Positions 23,001 to 34,805 of a DNA stretch of 64,000 nucleotides are shown here, piece after piece (within the stretch, counting starts at the first letter, position 1; every line of letters begins with the position of its first letter). This DNA is from Agelas oroides (taxonomy: Eukaryota > Porifera > Demospongiae > Agelasida > Agelasidae): positions 3,702,415 through 3,766,414 of the forward strand of contig OX422205.1 in assembly GCA_949130485.1 (NCBI GenBank), in the 5' to 3' direction. The notes beneath the pieces are model-generated. The model saw only the letters and a program-made list of their open reading frames with translations. It made no database searches and was not told where the DNA came from. A program made the translations under genes and the position numbers.

Positions 23001-26000
23001 CTACATGTGATGAGATCTCCCAGGCCTTCTCTCCCTGTTTTTGCATACTGCAAGCGATCAAAAGCTGGAGACGGGGAAAGCCTGGGAACGAGGCTAAAAC
23101 AGTGGCATGCTTGAGTTGATGTCTGAGTCTTCTAAGGTCTTGTCACTCACAAGGCAGTCCATGTCAATCTTGAGCTAATCATTAAGGAAAATAATTTAGA
23201 TGCATTCTAATTTATACCATAGTATGCACACACTGTTCCATAAATTAGAGTATCTACTACACACACTGTATAGTATAGTTTTAGTCATTTAGTCACATGC
23301 ACTTATAGCCTCGTCCCCAGGCCCCTCCCCCTGAGGATAGGCCTGGTACTCACTGTTTGTGCATGCACGAAATATTTTCCGTAAAAAGCTTTGTGCACTT
23401 ACCTTGTCCATATGTGGAAGATTATACTAACCAAGAATACAGAGCTTTCTTTGAAATAGACTACAGTGGTGATTTAACTTGCAGAATCCTGTCTAGAATG
23501 CTACTTGTCCGACTTGGCAGTATCAGTTTTCCATAACTTACAGTCAAACAGAAAGGTAACAAATCGATTTGCCAAAAAGGCCCGTTGGTAGCCACGGAAA
23601 CACTTTTCCCTCTTTGTACATGGCTCGTAGCATTGAACATGACGGGCCTTTACAATAGAAACGGCGCACAATTAAGCCTTAGCAAATCGCCCGGCCACTG
23701 CAGAGCCACTCTCTTGCTCATTTACATGAAACGAACATGCATGGTTCGTATACGTACCTAATGTAAGGTAAGTAGTTGTTGTTTTACGAATCCCCTAAAA
23801 ACCTGGGATATTATGTGCATGCGCAAACAGTGAGCCTCTCCTCGGGTGGGAGGGGCCTGGGGATGAGGCTTATGTTCTTATAGATATTGATGGATACCAA
23901 GAGTGGTGCAAGTTTAACTACATTTGTATTGAATGTATGGGGAGTGGTGCTTGCTGCATTGTTCTTAGTGAGATTCCTGTATTAGAGGTGTTGCCAATAG
24001 ACTAGTAATGTTGTACATAGAAGATTTATAACTTTGTTTCCATAGCAAACAGCCTGTGATTATACAGGAGTGAATGTTTCACGTGCATGTGACCCCCACC
24101 CTTAACAAAAGTTTGTGAGAAGAATAAGGTTTGATTTCTATTTGATTGCTATGTGTGTATTTGTATGATCTTTCTGTAGTTGAACGTCCACAAAGACAAC
24201 AAACTGCAGGGAAGTTAGCTCAGAAAGTGAAGTGCCCATCATCTCGCAAGCAACAGAGCATATGCAGGTGTGTTAATGCTAGGACCAGAACACTTCTGTA
24301 CTCAAGATGAATTTATGCATAGTGATCATTCTTCCTATCTCACATGTGAGAAATACTCATGATGGCATGATGGTGAAAAGTTAGTACCATCTTTCTCAGC
24401 TTTGTAATGTGTGCATACTACACAGAGCAGCAGATTAATACACATGATAAAATATTGCATTGTTTTGTTTTTCTGCAGATATTGGCAGTGCTGTATTGTG
24501 GGTGGTATTGTGGGTGGTATTGGCATTGTCACTGCAGCTTTGCTGATACTATGGCTGTTTCTTGGAAAGCAAACCCATCTAGACCTGTATCTTTCCCACC
24601 TGAAAGACCTGTATAAGAGAGAACCAGAAGTGCCAACAATACAAGTGCTGTGGCGCAACACCAACAAGAGATTGGGATACATTGAACCATCTATTAAAGA
24701 ATCTAAGCCACTACGTGGTGAAGAACATTTAGGTGTTATGGGACTGCCACTGGTTAAGAAAGAGCTATCACTTGTTGATGTATTTGGGAATGTTGCAATC
24801 GGAAGTGGAAATCGTGTCATAGTTCAAGGTAAGCCAGGTAGTGGAAAAACAACACTACTACAGAAGCTTACCAAGATGTGGATGAATCGTGAGGTACTGA
24901 CTCAGTGTAAACTGTTTTTGAAGGTACAGCTGCGTAGATCAGCAAACAAAAATGTTACATGCTTTGTTAGTGAAGAAACTTTACTGTGGGATCTCTTTAG
25001 CCTCTGTGGTATCATCGGTGATCCAAGCATTGACTTGAATGCTGTCATTAACGAAGTCAAATGGGAGGAAATTTGTATTGCCCTTGATGGACTGGATGAG
25101 TATGTACCCCATGACCATCTAACAGATCCTGACAGCCTAATATATCGAGTGATTACTGGAGAGGACATTCTTCCCCTTTCAACGGTAATAGTGACTTCAC
25201 GTCCTACAGCACTGCATGAAAGTTTTCTGTCTGGATCACTAGTGTCAAGAAGGATTGAAATTGTGGGGTTTAATAAAGCAGGGGTAAGGTTATTTGTTCA
25301 CAGCTATTTCAACGAGAATGAATCGCGCGCTACTAAACTCATTGAGGATATAGAGGGTACTCCTGACATTCTATTCTCATCTTATAATCCTTTGCTCTTA
25401 ACAATTTTAGTGTATGCATTTGATTTAGGTGAGAAATTGCCACAAACTGAGACAGGAATACATATTGCATTTATAACTGCATTCTTGAAAGAGGAAGTGA
25501 AGAGAATTGACCGGAAAAACTTCCTTAAAAGGGAGTGTAGATTTTTAAAAGTTGAGAGCTTTGAAAGTGTAAACAATTGCAGTTTGGCTTTAGGGTCTCG
25601 TTTTTGGGCAGTATCAAAGTTGGCATATGAAGGAGTATATGAGGCTAAGGTAATAATGACGTCTTCTGATGGAAGAAAAATTGAAGTGCCACTGATCAAA
25701 ACTGACTTTCCTTGGACTGATGTACCTGATGAATTACTCCAAGATTCCTTTGGGCTTCTTTCCAGTCAACCAACTTATGGTTCTTCCCACAACCCTCATG
25801 GAATGTCTGAAGTACATAGTTTTCTCCATGTTGTTATTCAGGAGTTTCTGGCTGCATTCTACATTACGCAAATGCAGCCAGCCATGCAGAAGTTAGTCAT
25901 TGAAAATGTAATAGGCCATGCAAGTGTGGCTGCTGGCCGTTACTATTGTGGCCTTCTTGGAACCTCTCTTCATGACGAATCTCTTCTTCAGTATTATGTG

Positions 26001-26897
26001 AGTGTAAATGCTTATAGTGATGCTATTGACTGTGCTTTCCAATCTCAGAGTGGTAGCATTGCAGCTAACGTGATATTAACCCAGAATAATATTCTTGATT
26101 GTAACAATGTCTTTGTTATGGAATGGCCAATAGATGGTGATCCATCGACAGGAAAGTGTCCTCAGGGCATGGAGTACTGCTATGATCCTAACATTATGAA
26201 CCCTGTTATGAGAAACGAATGGGACTTTCTTATTTCTAAAACGTCAAACTTAATTCAGCAAGTTGTTCTAAGTATAAGTTGGAGTTGCCTCTTTCTTTAT
26301 TGCAGCATTGTCCACGTACTTGATTCATTACCAGCAACATCTCTTGAAATTGAGAGCTCCTTTCAGTTTCCTATGTACATGCCAAGATGTTTGAACGATG
26401 GACAGAAGCAAGCAGAGATAGCTCTTCTAACAGTTGAATCTCTGATTCAGAAAAGTCCTGATTTAGAAACAGTCATAGTTGAAGGGAAATGGATGGCCAA
26501 TGCAGATGTCCTGTGGATACTAACAAGCACGTATGCATCTGGCTACTTGAGAGATCTACAGAACGTGAAAATTGTGAACTATGACATAGAACAGCCATAT
26601 CATACTGGTGTGTTCTTGGCTGATTTACTAGGCGGTATTTCAAGTATAAAGAGGCTCACGATTGTAACTGATTTTCAGTGCTCAACTGAAACAGACATAC
26701 CAGGAGACAACCCAGTGTTTACTGATGCATACATAGTATTTGTCCTCAGCACTTGGCAGGCACAAGAACTAGTCCACATACTGCAACACCTCTACACTGA
26801 TGTATATGCAGACAGGTTTGAGTTTGACTTTGAATTTACTGCATACAGGTTCCATCTGGAGTTTAAACTAGAAATCACAAGAATGCATGTTGTCTAA
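20002..26897 (+). CDS. Death domain-transmembrane-NACHT protein (NLR-like, no clear LRRs)
   Basis: Four exons splice in phase to about 942 aa: 20002-20026 (MMSGDVES), 21846-22142, 24180-24267 and 24479-26897. All junctions have GT/AG sites. Residues ~10-100 resemble a death domain (NDLETVLTELQEVCAVWYDI ... DCLRDMLLEWLKNSP). Residues ~142-166 are a hydrophobic, glycine-zipper-like segment (VGGIVGGIGIVTAALLILWL). A NACHT domain follows: Walker A GKPGSGKTT (~254-262), Walker B IALDGLDEY (~345) and VIVTSRP (~375-379). The C-terminal ~350 residues hold no obvious leucine-rich repeats, only diverged helical/LRR-like stretches (VLWILTSTYASGYLRDLQNV). NACHT proteins usually oligomerise on ATP binding and death domains recruit adaptors. 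A TM between them is odd. The first exon is tiny and the least certain part; the 829-codon 3' exon is intact. Confidence 0.82.
21462..21702. repeat. 30-bp minisatellite in intron 1 of the NACHT gene
   Basis: Eight near-identical units of CCTGAAATTGTTGTAGCTCA plus TCAAATATAT. Because 30 is a multiple of 3, ORFs stay open on both strands; they are not called as genes. It ends about 145 bp before the death-domain exon. Confidence 0.95.
23307..23870. mobile_element. Non-autonomous AGYCTCG hairpin-TIR element in intron 2 of the NACHT gene
   Basis: The left end AGCCTCGTCCCCAGGCCCC and the right end (inverted) AGCCTCATCCCCAGGCCCC continue inward as CTCACTGTTTGNGCATGCAC, giving ~60-bp TIRs with a hairpin in each. 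Flanking 11-mers CATGCACTTAT (23296-23306) and TATGTTCTTAT (23871-23881) match at 8 of 11 positions. The 564-bp interior has no ORF of note. Confidence 0.8.
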
Positions 26898-27974
26898 CAC
26901 AACTGTTTTAACATGCTGAGTTATGATATTTGTATAATGATCATAGTAGCATCTGTAAACAGATTCCCTAACAATCGTTATTGATCATAGTACTAGATGA
27001 AGAATGATTTTTTCAAAGAAGGAGCACCAACCCACTTGTTTTATAACTGTTAGTCACAGAAGACCCCAGGACATTTGCCCTACATTCCAGCTGACTTAGA
27101 TCTACTGATCCTCCAGTACTGAACATGTACTGCATGGTAATTACCACAATACCCACCACCCACATACCTTGCTATTTCTATATACATAATACAGGGCTGG
27201 GATATGTTATCAATTGTGGCCAATCGATGAAGGAAGCACCTCCCATTATTTACATGACAAAGGATGCTAAAAAATGTTCAGGTTAATTTTATTACAGACA
27301 TCTCTAAGACCAAAAAGATGTCATCACTGAGGATGTCTTTTAGACGGTGATAGCATTCCTCTATATGGGGCTGTGTAATTTCATCAGCCCAATATGGTAA
27401 AGTGGGGCTATTTTGATGGCAGGGTATTTGGGACTTGTGTTCTGATTAGCAAGGTATACTTCATTCAGGAGCGATGCTAAGTTTGCCACAATCCTTTAAT
27501 ACTTCAGAATAATATTGCAGTTACTGTTAAGGCATGCATTGTGACAGTATAACTATATCTTATACAGAAGAGAGATCTTACACGTGTCTTGCAGTATGTA
27601 TTTCATGCCCAGGGTATTTTCATGGTATATAGGCCTGTATGCTTCTGGCCCATATCTTTATCTGGCTGGCACTCTCTGTAGCTCATGCTGGAGCAAGTCA
27701 ACTGGTTGGTTGTCACCATGGAGAGTGCATGGAGTGAGGGTGGATGGGTTGGTTATCTGTAGAACTGTTTGAAGGGAGAGAACTTTGTCCCAAAAGGAGC
27801 TTGTGAGATGTATGGTATGCAAATCCATTTACAGTACTGGGAGAAACAACACTACTATAACAATTGAGCAGGAAATGTTACAAGCAAGGCAAGCATACAC
27901 TAATGTATTTTACACTGCACACACATTAATTTTAAAATTGTTTTATGACTTGTTTGAGGCATACAGTTTCAAGA
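26898..27974. other. Intergenic region between convergent genes
   Basis: Holds the 3' UTRs of the NACHT gene (+) and the beta-helix/TM gene (-). No further gene, RNA or clear repeat seen; 60-codon ORFs here have no support. Confidence 0.5.
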
Positions 27975-30900
27975 CTAGTTAATGGAGCCGTAAGTATATG
28001 CAGGAAATAACCTTCTCTGTGCTTCATTAACCAATTCTCTCTCTATTGGCTCAGCAGTGGTGTGTCCTTGTGGAGTGTGTAGTGGTGGCTCATACTGCCC
28101 TGGGTTTACCAGCCGGTCTGGCAGAGAGTCAATATCTGGAGGCTCCACTTCTGCGTCAGCTTGATGTACATTTCTGATTGCTACTGCTGCACACTTCCTT
28201 TTAAGGTAATGAACAATTCCAAACAAGTTTCCCAGCTGAAAAACAAGGATTGCAATGAATGTTGCAAATGCTATGGAGACGGAGGTATACCCAACTGCAA
28301 CCTGAACTTGTTTTGAGGGTTCAACATGGTAAGTGGCACCAACCAAGATGATCAAGTTTAGAACAAACGAACCTTCCAGTGCATCTAAACACCAGTTCCT
28401 ATAAATCCCACCATTGACCCAGGCCCACATTTGAAGCATTCCAGTTCCCACTTGAATTGCTAGCAGACTAATACTTGTATCTTGCTGAAGATTCAAAGCA
28501 AACACTAGAAAAAGAACAAAGCGAAGGACAAGCAGCAGCCCAGGCCAGTAGCGATGTTTTGCTTTATAGGGAGCATGGTATGAATCCATGAAAGGTTTCA
28601 GCCTGGCACTGTTGACCCATGAAAATAGCCTCAGATGTGATATGGCGTGCAGCCACTGACCAAAGAGAAGCAAGAGAGTGTAAGGAAGAAAGAGAAAGAG
28701 GAAGACAAGCACTGCCACTAGAAAGAGCGGAATGTGTTTGCCACTGAGATAGTCAATGTTGGCATCATACAGCCACATCCTTCTGTTATATGTTGGATAT
28801 TCAAGGTAGATGACATAAATCACAGTGATCATTGTGCGTAGAATTTTTGTATAGGAGAGGAGGATGAGTGTTGCCAAGACAGAAACTGGGTTGTTACCCA
28901 GTAGGTTTGTAAATCTTTGTGAAAAACGGCTAACAAGAACTACAAGTCCTACTATCACCCAAATATATACAGGGAATACAAACTGCAGCCATGCTTTGAT
29001 GTAAGCATCCATTCCATTGTAGAAACATGTCTCAATACCAAAGTCAAGGTTTAGCCATGCAATGAAGACTGACGAAGTATTAGTAGAGTCCCCTGGTAGA
29101 AAAATGGCACGATTGACTCCAACAATATTGGCATAGAACACTAGGCCACTGAGTGTTCCTGTTGCCACTGTCAGTTTGGAGACAAGGAGCAAAAAGACCA
29201 ATGCTACTCCCATCAGTGCAAAAGGAATGAGCAAGGCAAGATGACTGTTGGTACACTGCTTGCATCGAGATGTGCCAAGTAACAGACTGTAACCTGTCTT
29301 GCAAGCTCCACACAAGAGGCCTGACCTGTTGTATGCACACTGAATGTCTGTATTGTTAAAAGGGATAACCACTGTTTGAGGGACACAGTAGTCAAAAGGG
29401 CAGTGTGGGTAGAGAATTAGTCCATTGGATTGATTGTCATATCCAACCCAAAACTTTTGGCCCGAGTTACGTGTTACTGTTCCTAGTCCGTTAGTTATAT
29501 TGCAGTGGTATGTATACTTTGCAAGCCTTGACTCACAGACACATGACCGTACTGAGTGAGAAAGGTTAAATCCAGGTGGACAATTTAGATTTATATTTAT
29601 GTCAAGAAGCAGTTCATTACCAAATGTTGAGCATGGGCCACTTGGATATAAAGTTATGATCACATAATCATGCATTGTAAACATGGTGTACTTCAGTTTG
29701 GTGCACTTGTTAGTTGTTTGTTGGTAGTATTGAAAAGGTAGAAGGTTAGGTAAGGGAGAACTGTCGATACTACTTGTGATTAATGCAGGAACTGCTCCAT
29801 ATCTCTGCCCAACTGCAACCACTGAAATGGTAAATGTTTCGCCAGGATTCACTGAAAGTGTAATTCCTGACTTACTGCAGTCTGGGTGGTTGTTTTCACA
29901 CCGACATACCTGAAGTGGCTCGGAGGAAATGGTTGAATTTGTGTTGTCGTTTTCAATGTAGACTAACTTGTCAAACACTTTACCAGAGCTATATGAGTCA
30001 AAGCCAGTGAGTTTGCAGTTATCTATTGAACCACCAAATAACACACTTCCTGCAATATCAGCAGAGTTGTTCTTGAATACAAGTTGGACATCAACACTAT
30101 TGGACACATTCTGTCCTGGCAGTTGGAAGAAGCAACGTTCTTTAGGTACACATATAGGAACTGTCAAATTACAGTAACTTAAGGGGGTAGCATCAGAAAC
30201 ATAAATGGCTCCTCCAACAAATGCACGATTGTTCTCCCAATAGACAGTTGTATTAGGCAAGATAGAAATAATAGATGTTAGTCCTATATTCACTCCACCT
30301 TCGGCTAGGTTCAATGTGTCTATTCCACCTCTATTGTGCCCATTGTTAGTAAAGTTAATGGTTCCATTGAATATCAGAGTTGTGTTTACACTTGTGGAGA
30401 TTGCACCACCACGATAGTGTGCTGAGTTGTTGATGAAGTTGCTAGTTCCACTAAAGCTAAGCAGACTATTGACTGATATGTAGATTGCACCACCAGATTG
30501 TGATGCCGAATTGCTGATGAAAGTATTGACTCCATTGAAGCTAAGTACACTGTTATCTGATGCATAGATTGCACCACCACCACCACCGTAAGATAGTGTC
30601 ACTGTGTTCATATTTTCAAGGAAGGTTGTGTTCCCAGTGAATGTTAGATTGCTACTAAGAGCAGTGATACAACCTCCTACACAATGTGTGAACTCGCTGT
30701 TCCCTGCTAGCATAATGTTGGTGTTATTCACCACAAGAGCTGTGCCAAGGTTGTCATGAAAGGAACAGTTAACTAGTTCAGTGTGTGTTGTAGATTGCAA
30801 GAGCAAGGCGTAGTTACTAGCTGGAGGACTACCATAGTTTCTGCTGCAAGCTGCAAAAGCTAAAGTATATATTTTGAACTCCACCATACTTGTGAAGCTG

Positions 30901-31232
30901 AAGCCGACTGACCTACTACAAATAACTGTCACTACACTACTTGTGGACGACTCTCCATGCATGGTCAGCCTGATTATTTTTGCAACTGTGATGTTTCTAT
31001 CAAGAGTATGGTTACCTGACAAGAACACCATAGTGGTGTTGGAGGTAAAATACAATTTGGCTTCTTGTGCATACTCAGAGAGTGTGGTGCAGTGGGTTGA
31101 ATTGTGAGGGCAGGACGAGCATGAGGTGGCAGTTGGTGTGACACAGTACACACTCTCAGCAGAGCAGTAAGAGAGGGTGCTAACGAGCAGTGCCACCACA
31201 GAAGCAGTGAATGTTGTGGAATGAACAATCAT
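27975..31232 (-). CDS. Secreted beta-helix ectodomain with multi-pass membrane domain (receptor/channel-like), 1085 aa
   Basis: An intact single-exon gene. Residues 1-25 are a signal peptide (SVVALLVSTLSYCSA). Residues ~140-400 hold right-handed beta-helix repeats of the Pmp-like type (GGAIYASDNSVLSFNG, SGGAIYISVNSLLSFSG, RGGAISTSVNTTLIFNG), rich in N-glycosylation sites. A Cys-rich juxtamembrane region follows (~530-660), ending in the EGF-like GLLCGACKTGYSLLLG and CKQC. About 7-8 membrane helices lie at ~664-1001, and a cytoplasmic tail of ~85 residues has YEPPL and a C-terminal YTYGSIN. I know sponge proteins of this architecture but not their function; sensing or transport at the cell surface is inference. 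About 640 bp starting at its start codon is duplicated at 34.8-35.4 kb. Confidence 0.85.
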   Translation of the reverse strand: MIVHSTTFTASVVALLVSTLSYCSAESVYCVTPTATSCSSCPHNSTHCTTLSEYAQEAKLYFTSNTTMVFLSGNHTLDRNITVAKIIRLTMHGESSTSSVVTVICSRSVGFSFTSMVEFKIYTLAFAACSRNYGSPPASNYALLLQSTTHTELVNCSFHDNLGTALVVNNTNIMLAGNSEFTHCVGGCITALSSNLTFTGNTTFLENMNTVTLSYGGGGGAIYASDNSVLSFNGVNTFISNSASQSGGAIYISVNSLLSFSGTSNFINNSAHYRGGAISTSVNTTLIFNGTINFTNNGHNRGGIDTLNLAEGGVNIGLTSIISILPNTTVYWENNRAFVGGAIYVSDATPLSYCNLTVPICVPKERCFFQLPGQNVSNSVDVQLVFKNNSADIAGSVLFGGSIDNCKLTGFDSYSSGKVFDKLVYIENDNTNSTISSEPLQVCRCENNHPDCSKSGITLSVNPGETFTISVVAVGQRYGAVPALITSSIDSSPLPNLLPFQYYQQTTNKCTKLKYTMFTMHDYVIITLYPSGPCSTFGNELLLDININLNCPPGFNLSHSVRSCVCESRLAKYTYHCNITNGLGTVTRNSGQKFWVGYDNQSNGLILYPHCPFDYCVPQTVVIPFNNTDIQCAYNRSGLLCGACKTGYSLLLGTSRCKQCTNSHLALLIPFALMGVALVFLLLVSKLTVATGTLSGLVFYANIVGVNRAIFLPGDSTNTSSVFIAWLNLDFGIETCFYNGMDAYIKAWLQFVFPVYIWVIVGLVVLVSRFSQRFTNLLGNNPVSVLATLILLSYTKILRTMITVIYVIYLEYPTYNRRMWLYDANIDYLSGKHIPLFLVAVLVFLFLFLPYTLLLLFGQWLHAISHLRLFSWVNSARLKPFMDSYHAPYKAKHRYWPGLLLVLRFVLFLVFALNLQQDTSISLLAIQVGTGMLQMWAWVNGGIYRNWCLDALEGSFVLNLIILVGATYHVEPSKQVQVAVGYTSVSIAFATFIAILVFQLGNLFGIVHYLKRKCAAVAIRNVHQADAEVEPPDIDSLPDRLVNPGQYEPPLHTPQGHTTAEPIERELVNEAQRRLFPAYTYGSIN

Positions 31233-31885
31233 AGTTTGAAATGACTGCAGAAAGTAAAAAGTACATGTGCATTGCTAGATATGTTAGTATACATGTATGC
31301 CTAACAGTAATAACACAAATTGCAGCACAAAGGCCTGTATTGTTATTATAAGTGTAGTGGCATATGAAAACATGACACTGCCCTAAAGTAACAATTTTGA
31401 GAAGTTTCCCTCTCCCCTTTGTTCTTGCATACTGTAAGCATTCATAGATTCATCGTGGAAATACCTGGAAATGTGGCCAGCAGCTGAGTACTCTGCTTCA
31501 TGTGATGCCGTGACTGCTTACTGCTTCTTGTGTCCAGATGTACTCACGGGTATTCTTTGATTGCAGAATATTCTGAAGTAGGGACAGCAAGAATAACCTT
31601 TTCACCTTTTCTTGTTCCACCATCCAGACAATTACTAAAAAGCCGTGTCAAGTGGCGGCTAGCTAGGTCTGTTAACCAAACTGTGATCAAACTTCCTAGG
31701 GCTATACCCTAGTTTGCTTCTGTTTATAGTTTGGGTCTAAAGACTTCACATATAACACTTAAGCAGGTTTACAAACTAAATATGTTTGGAAACCATCTCC
31801 ATTAGATGGTTTACTAAATCTCTTTCCAAACCACATTAGTGTGTTTACATTGATACCTTTTTAGTTCAGTGTTAAAACTCTTCCT
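31225..31885 (-). repeat. Duplicated 5' flank of the beta-helix/TM gene, copy 1
   Basis: Starting at the gene's first codons (TTTGAAATGACTGCAGAAAG), about 640 bp recurs at 34806-35430, sharing TTCCCTCTCCCCTTTGTTCTTG, GGATGCCGTGACTG and TGTTTGGAAACCATCTC. It probably contains the promoter; no TATA box was recognised. Confidence 0.75.
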
Positions 31886-31935
31886 TGTCCCTGTCCCTTG
31901 TCCAGTTTGGAACACTTAATTGTTAAAGACTCAAA

Positions 31936-32468
31936 ATGTAAAAAGATGTAGGGATGGCATGCCAAAAAGTATGCAAACAAGGTAGGGATAATGCATGAAA
32001 GCAAAGGTCAACATATTGGCAAAGCCCCATCCCTACATCTTTTTCACACTAAAGTTAGACAGTGCAAGGGGGTCTTCCTAAAACATACCACAAGTTCACA
32101 ACCTTTACTGGCAGTTCATGGCTGTAGCCTCGTTCTCAGGCCACTTCCTCCTCTCACGTGGCCTGGGAACGAGGCTAGTATGACCCTCTTGGTAGCATTA
32201 TGTTATACGGAACCTCTTCAACAACTTAAACAGTGAGTTGGAGTAGACTGCAGACTTATGATAGTAAGTGTTGTTAAAGTACATGGCATGGTTTCAGCCT
32301 CGTCCCCAGGCCACTTTCCTTCTCCCACATGCTGGCTCAGGAACGAGGCTAATATGATCTAGCAGCAATGCATCAGCTGTAGAGTGAAAAAGATGTAGGG
32401 ATGGGGCTTTTGTGCATATATTGTGCGTCCGCGCCATCCCTACATAGAGAGTCTACCGACTCTCTGAC
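31936..32468. repeat. GATGTAGGGATGG MITE, composite copy
   Basis: The left arm and centre match 15996-16440, including two AGCCTCGTNCCCAGGCCAC foldbacks (32126-32176, 32298-32350). The right arm breaks off after GATGTAGGGATGGGGCTTTT and is replaced by the stem-loop-ended short repeat (32414-32468). Confidence 0.82.
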
Positions 32469-34060
32469 ATGCAAACATGTACACATCATATCCTGTTTGG
32501 TGAACTTCTTAGCACACAACTTCATTGGCCAATCCAAGAAACTCATTCTCCACCCTAGTTGCACATGTATGTATTTGTAAATAATGTCTTGCACTGTGTG
32601 GTTTGTCTATTGGTGGTAAGAATGTGCATGCATGAACAATCAAAGAACCACATCTTCCTTAAACACAAGAGTTATGCAAACTCACCCACACATGCAAAAT
32701 ACAAGTTGCCTACAAGATGCAAAACAAGGTTCCAAAAATACAAGCATGTGCCACCAAAGTGCCCCCCACCCCACCCCACCCCATCCCTAAGTTAAAATCT
32801 CTAAATCCATCATAACATGGGTAGGTCTTTTGGTGCTTGATCCCATTTTGTCATAGCTTCAAATTGTATACACAGGATTGTATTTTTTGTGCCGTGTAGG
32901 TGCATCTAGGGTCTCTGTTGTTTGTAGCTGAGGAATAGTACTATGGAAGGACAATGAACACAGCTGACCATACATCTATCATCACCACATTCATACTCAC
33001 CCTAATATCTACACGTACTGCAGGCCCCTGGTGTTTTATACTTTTGTTCCTCTTTTGTTTCAGATTCCTAGTTAAAAGTATATCTACTCATGATCATGGG
33101 AAATTGTACCTGGTCCAGAACAAACTACAAGAATCACATTGCATGCACATTTTACAACACATTGCACATAATGCCCACTTGACATCAGCAGTCCAATGGT
33201 GACATTTTCAGGATGCTCAAACATCTCATCTTCACCACACCTCCCACACCTTCCACACTCACACAGGTGTACTGTGGTTGCTACACCAACCAGCACATGA
33301 TGGCCCACAAAGTGGGGTGTGACCACAGTGTAGTCCTCTCAATGTTTATGTAGTGCTTCACCTGTCAACCCTACCTTGACAACCAAGTAGACATATGGCC
33401 TCCTTACCTTCCTAACCAATGAAATTATCTGTACAAGTGAAACTGCACCAAGAGTGATATTGCATAGCATTGTTGGCCATCAAGTTTCCTTGACTTCTTT
33501 AACCAATTCCCAGCCCAAAAATCACCAACTAAACTAGTTAAACCATGATCTGTGCCCTCTCATCTTAACTAGTTGACGTACTTGATTTCCAGGTGTTGTA
33601 CTCCGTAAAAGAATGCAGCTCACCAAAGTCAGTTTGGCTGTGACGTTCAGACTTAAATTCGTCATAGCAAGAAGATATATTTAGTTTGCTATGGTTGCAT
33701 GATATTAGTTATCATGGCATATTACCACCTTCATACTTTGGAACATCACACTTCATCGTTCTTTGCAAAATACCTGTATTTTACCCATGCGCAAGGCACA
33801 AAAAATGCCAGTTCTCCAGATCCAGGCCGTTCTATTAGTGCTGAATACCTTCAAACTGTGCAAAACGTTGCAAAATTGCTTTGTCTGTGTTTCTTTTTGC
33901 TAGACACACTCTAAAAACGCTTAAAACCCTGCGTTTTGAGTTGGCATCATGGGCACGCCTATCGACCACACCCAGATACCTGACAACCACGTGAGACATG
34001 CAACGGTTTCTATGTTCCTAGGGTTCACTCTACAGCGTGCATTTGTGAGACGACAGTTTG
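32469..34060. other. Intergenic region, no gene recognised
   Basis: Contains a C-rich tract (32762-32786). ORFs of 60-80 codons in this interval have no motif or exon context. Confidence 0.5.
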
Positions 34061-34075
34061 CTCTAGTCTCATGCC

Positions 34076-34217
34076 CAGACCCCTTTCAGAAAAATCAAGA
34101 ATGTGCTTCCTTGAGGATAGGAGCAAACCTTGTCTCGTGCCCAGAGCCCTCTCAACTATTCCGAAAGGGGTCTGGGCACGAGACTAGGTTTGCTCCTATC
34201 CTCAAGGAAGCACATGC
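34076..34217. repeat. Nested AGYCTCG foldback with extended hairpin
   Basis: AGTCTCATGCCCAGACCCC lies at 34076. A second unit (GTCTCGTGCCCAGAGCCC ... GGGGTCTGGGCACGAGAC) is flanked by ~30-bp inverted arms (TGTGCTTCCTTGAGGATAGG and its complement), which extend the stem. It looks like one copy inserted into or rearranged with another. Confidence 0.7.
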
Positions 34218-34805
34218 ACAGCTACGCGGCGCACGGGGTATGTGCTCTACAGAGCTCTAGTTTCACTTGTGTGCTGTACATATACTGTAAGCAGGATGTA
34301 ATTGTTAAAGGACTAGACACTTCTAGCACTTCTAGAAAGTTCTAGTCTTTATGTACACAGTTAGAAAACTTTCTAGTTTTTATGTGTTTGTATCTTACAT
34401 AATCTCTAGTCTTGTAGAGCTATCATGTAGCTATGTACGTATTAGTGAGAGTCAGAGTTACAAAGATAAAATTCTTTAACTGACTGTTTCAACTATTCGG
34501 CAAAATAGCCATGTTACATATACCAATCACTGCACTATAACTATACTAGCTACTTGCGGTCCAGAGGTAAAATGTCTTGTACATACTGCAGAGGAATAGG
34601 AAGATTACAACAAGAATGTCAGTCAGATAGGTCAAATTATAGCTTTCTACTTTAGCTAACCTTTTCATTCAAGATTTTAAGTTGGGTGGGTGGGTGGGGG
34701 GGGGACAGTGACTCTGTGCTTCTTTGAAGCATAAATCACTAGGGAGTCTATGCCCCCCCCCCCCCCCCCAGAAATGAGATTGATTCTAAAACCATTTTTG
34801 AGTCA
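34218..34805. other. Spacer with homopolymer tracts
   Basis: Poly-G near 34695 and poly-C near 34755-34770. No gene recognised. Confidence 0.5.

Noticed and set aside
24411..24478. Upstream extension of the NACHT ORF (MHTTQSSRLIHMIKYCIVLF)
   Set aside because: It lies before a TTTTCTGCAG acceptor and the upstream exons join in phase at 24479; treated as intron.
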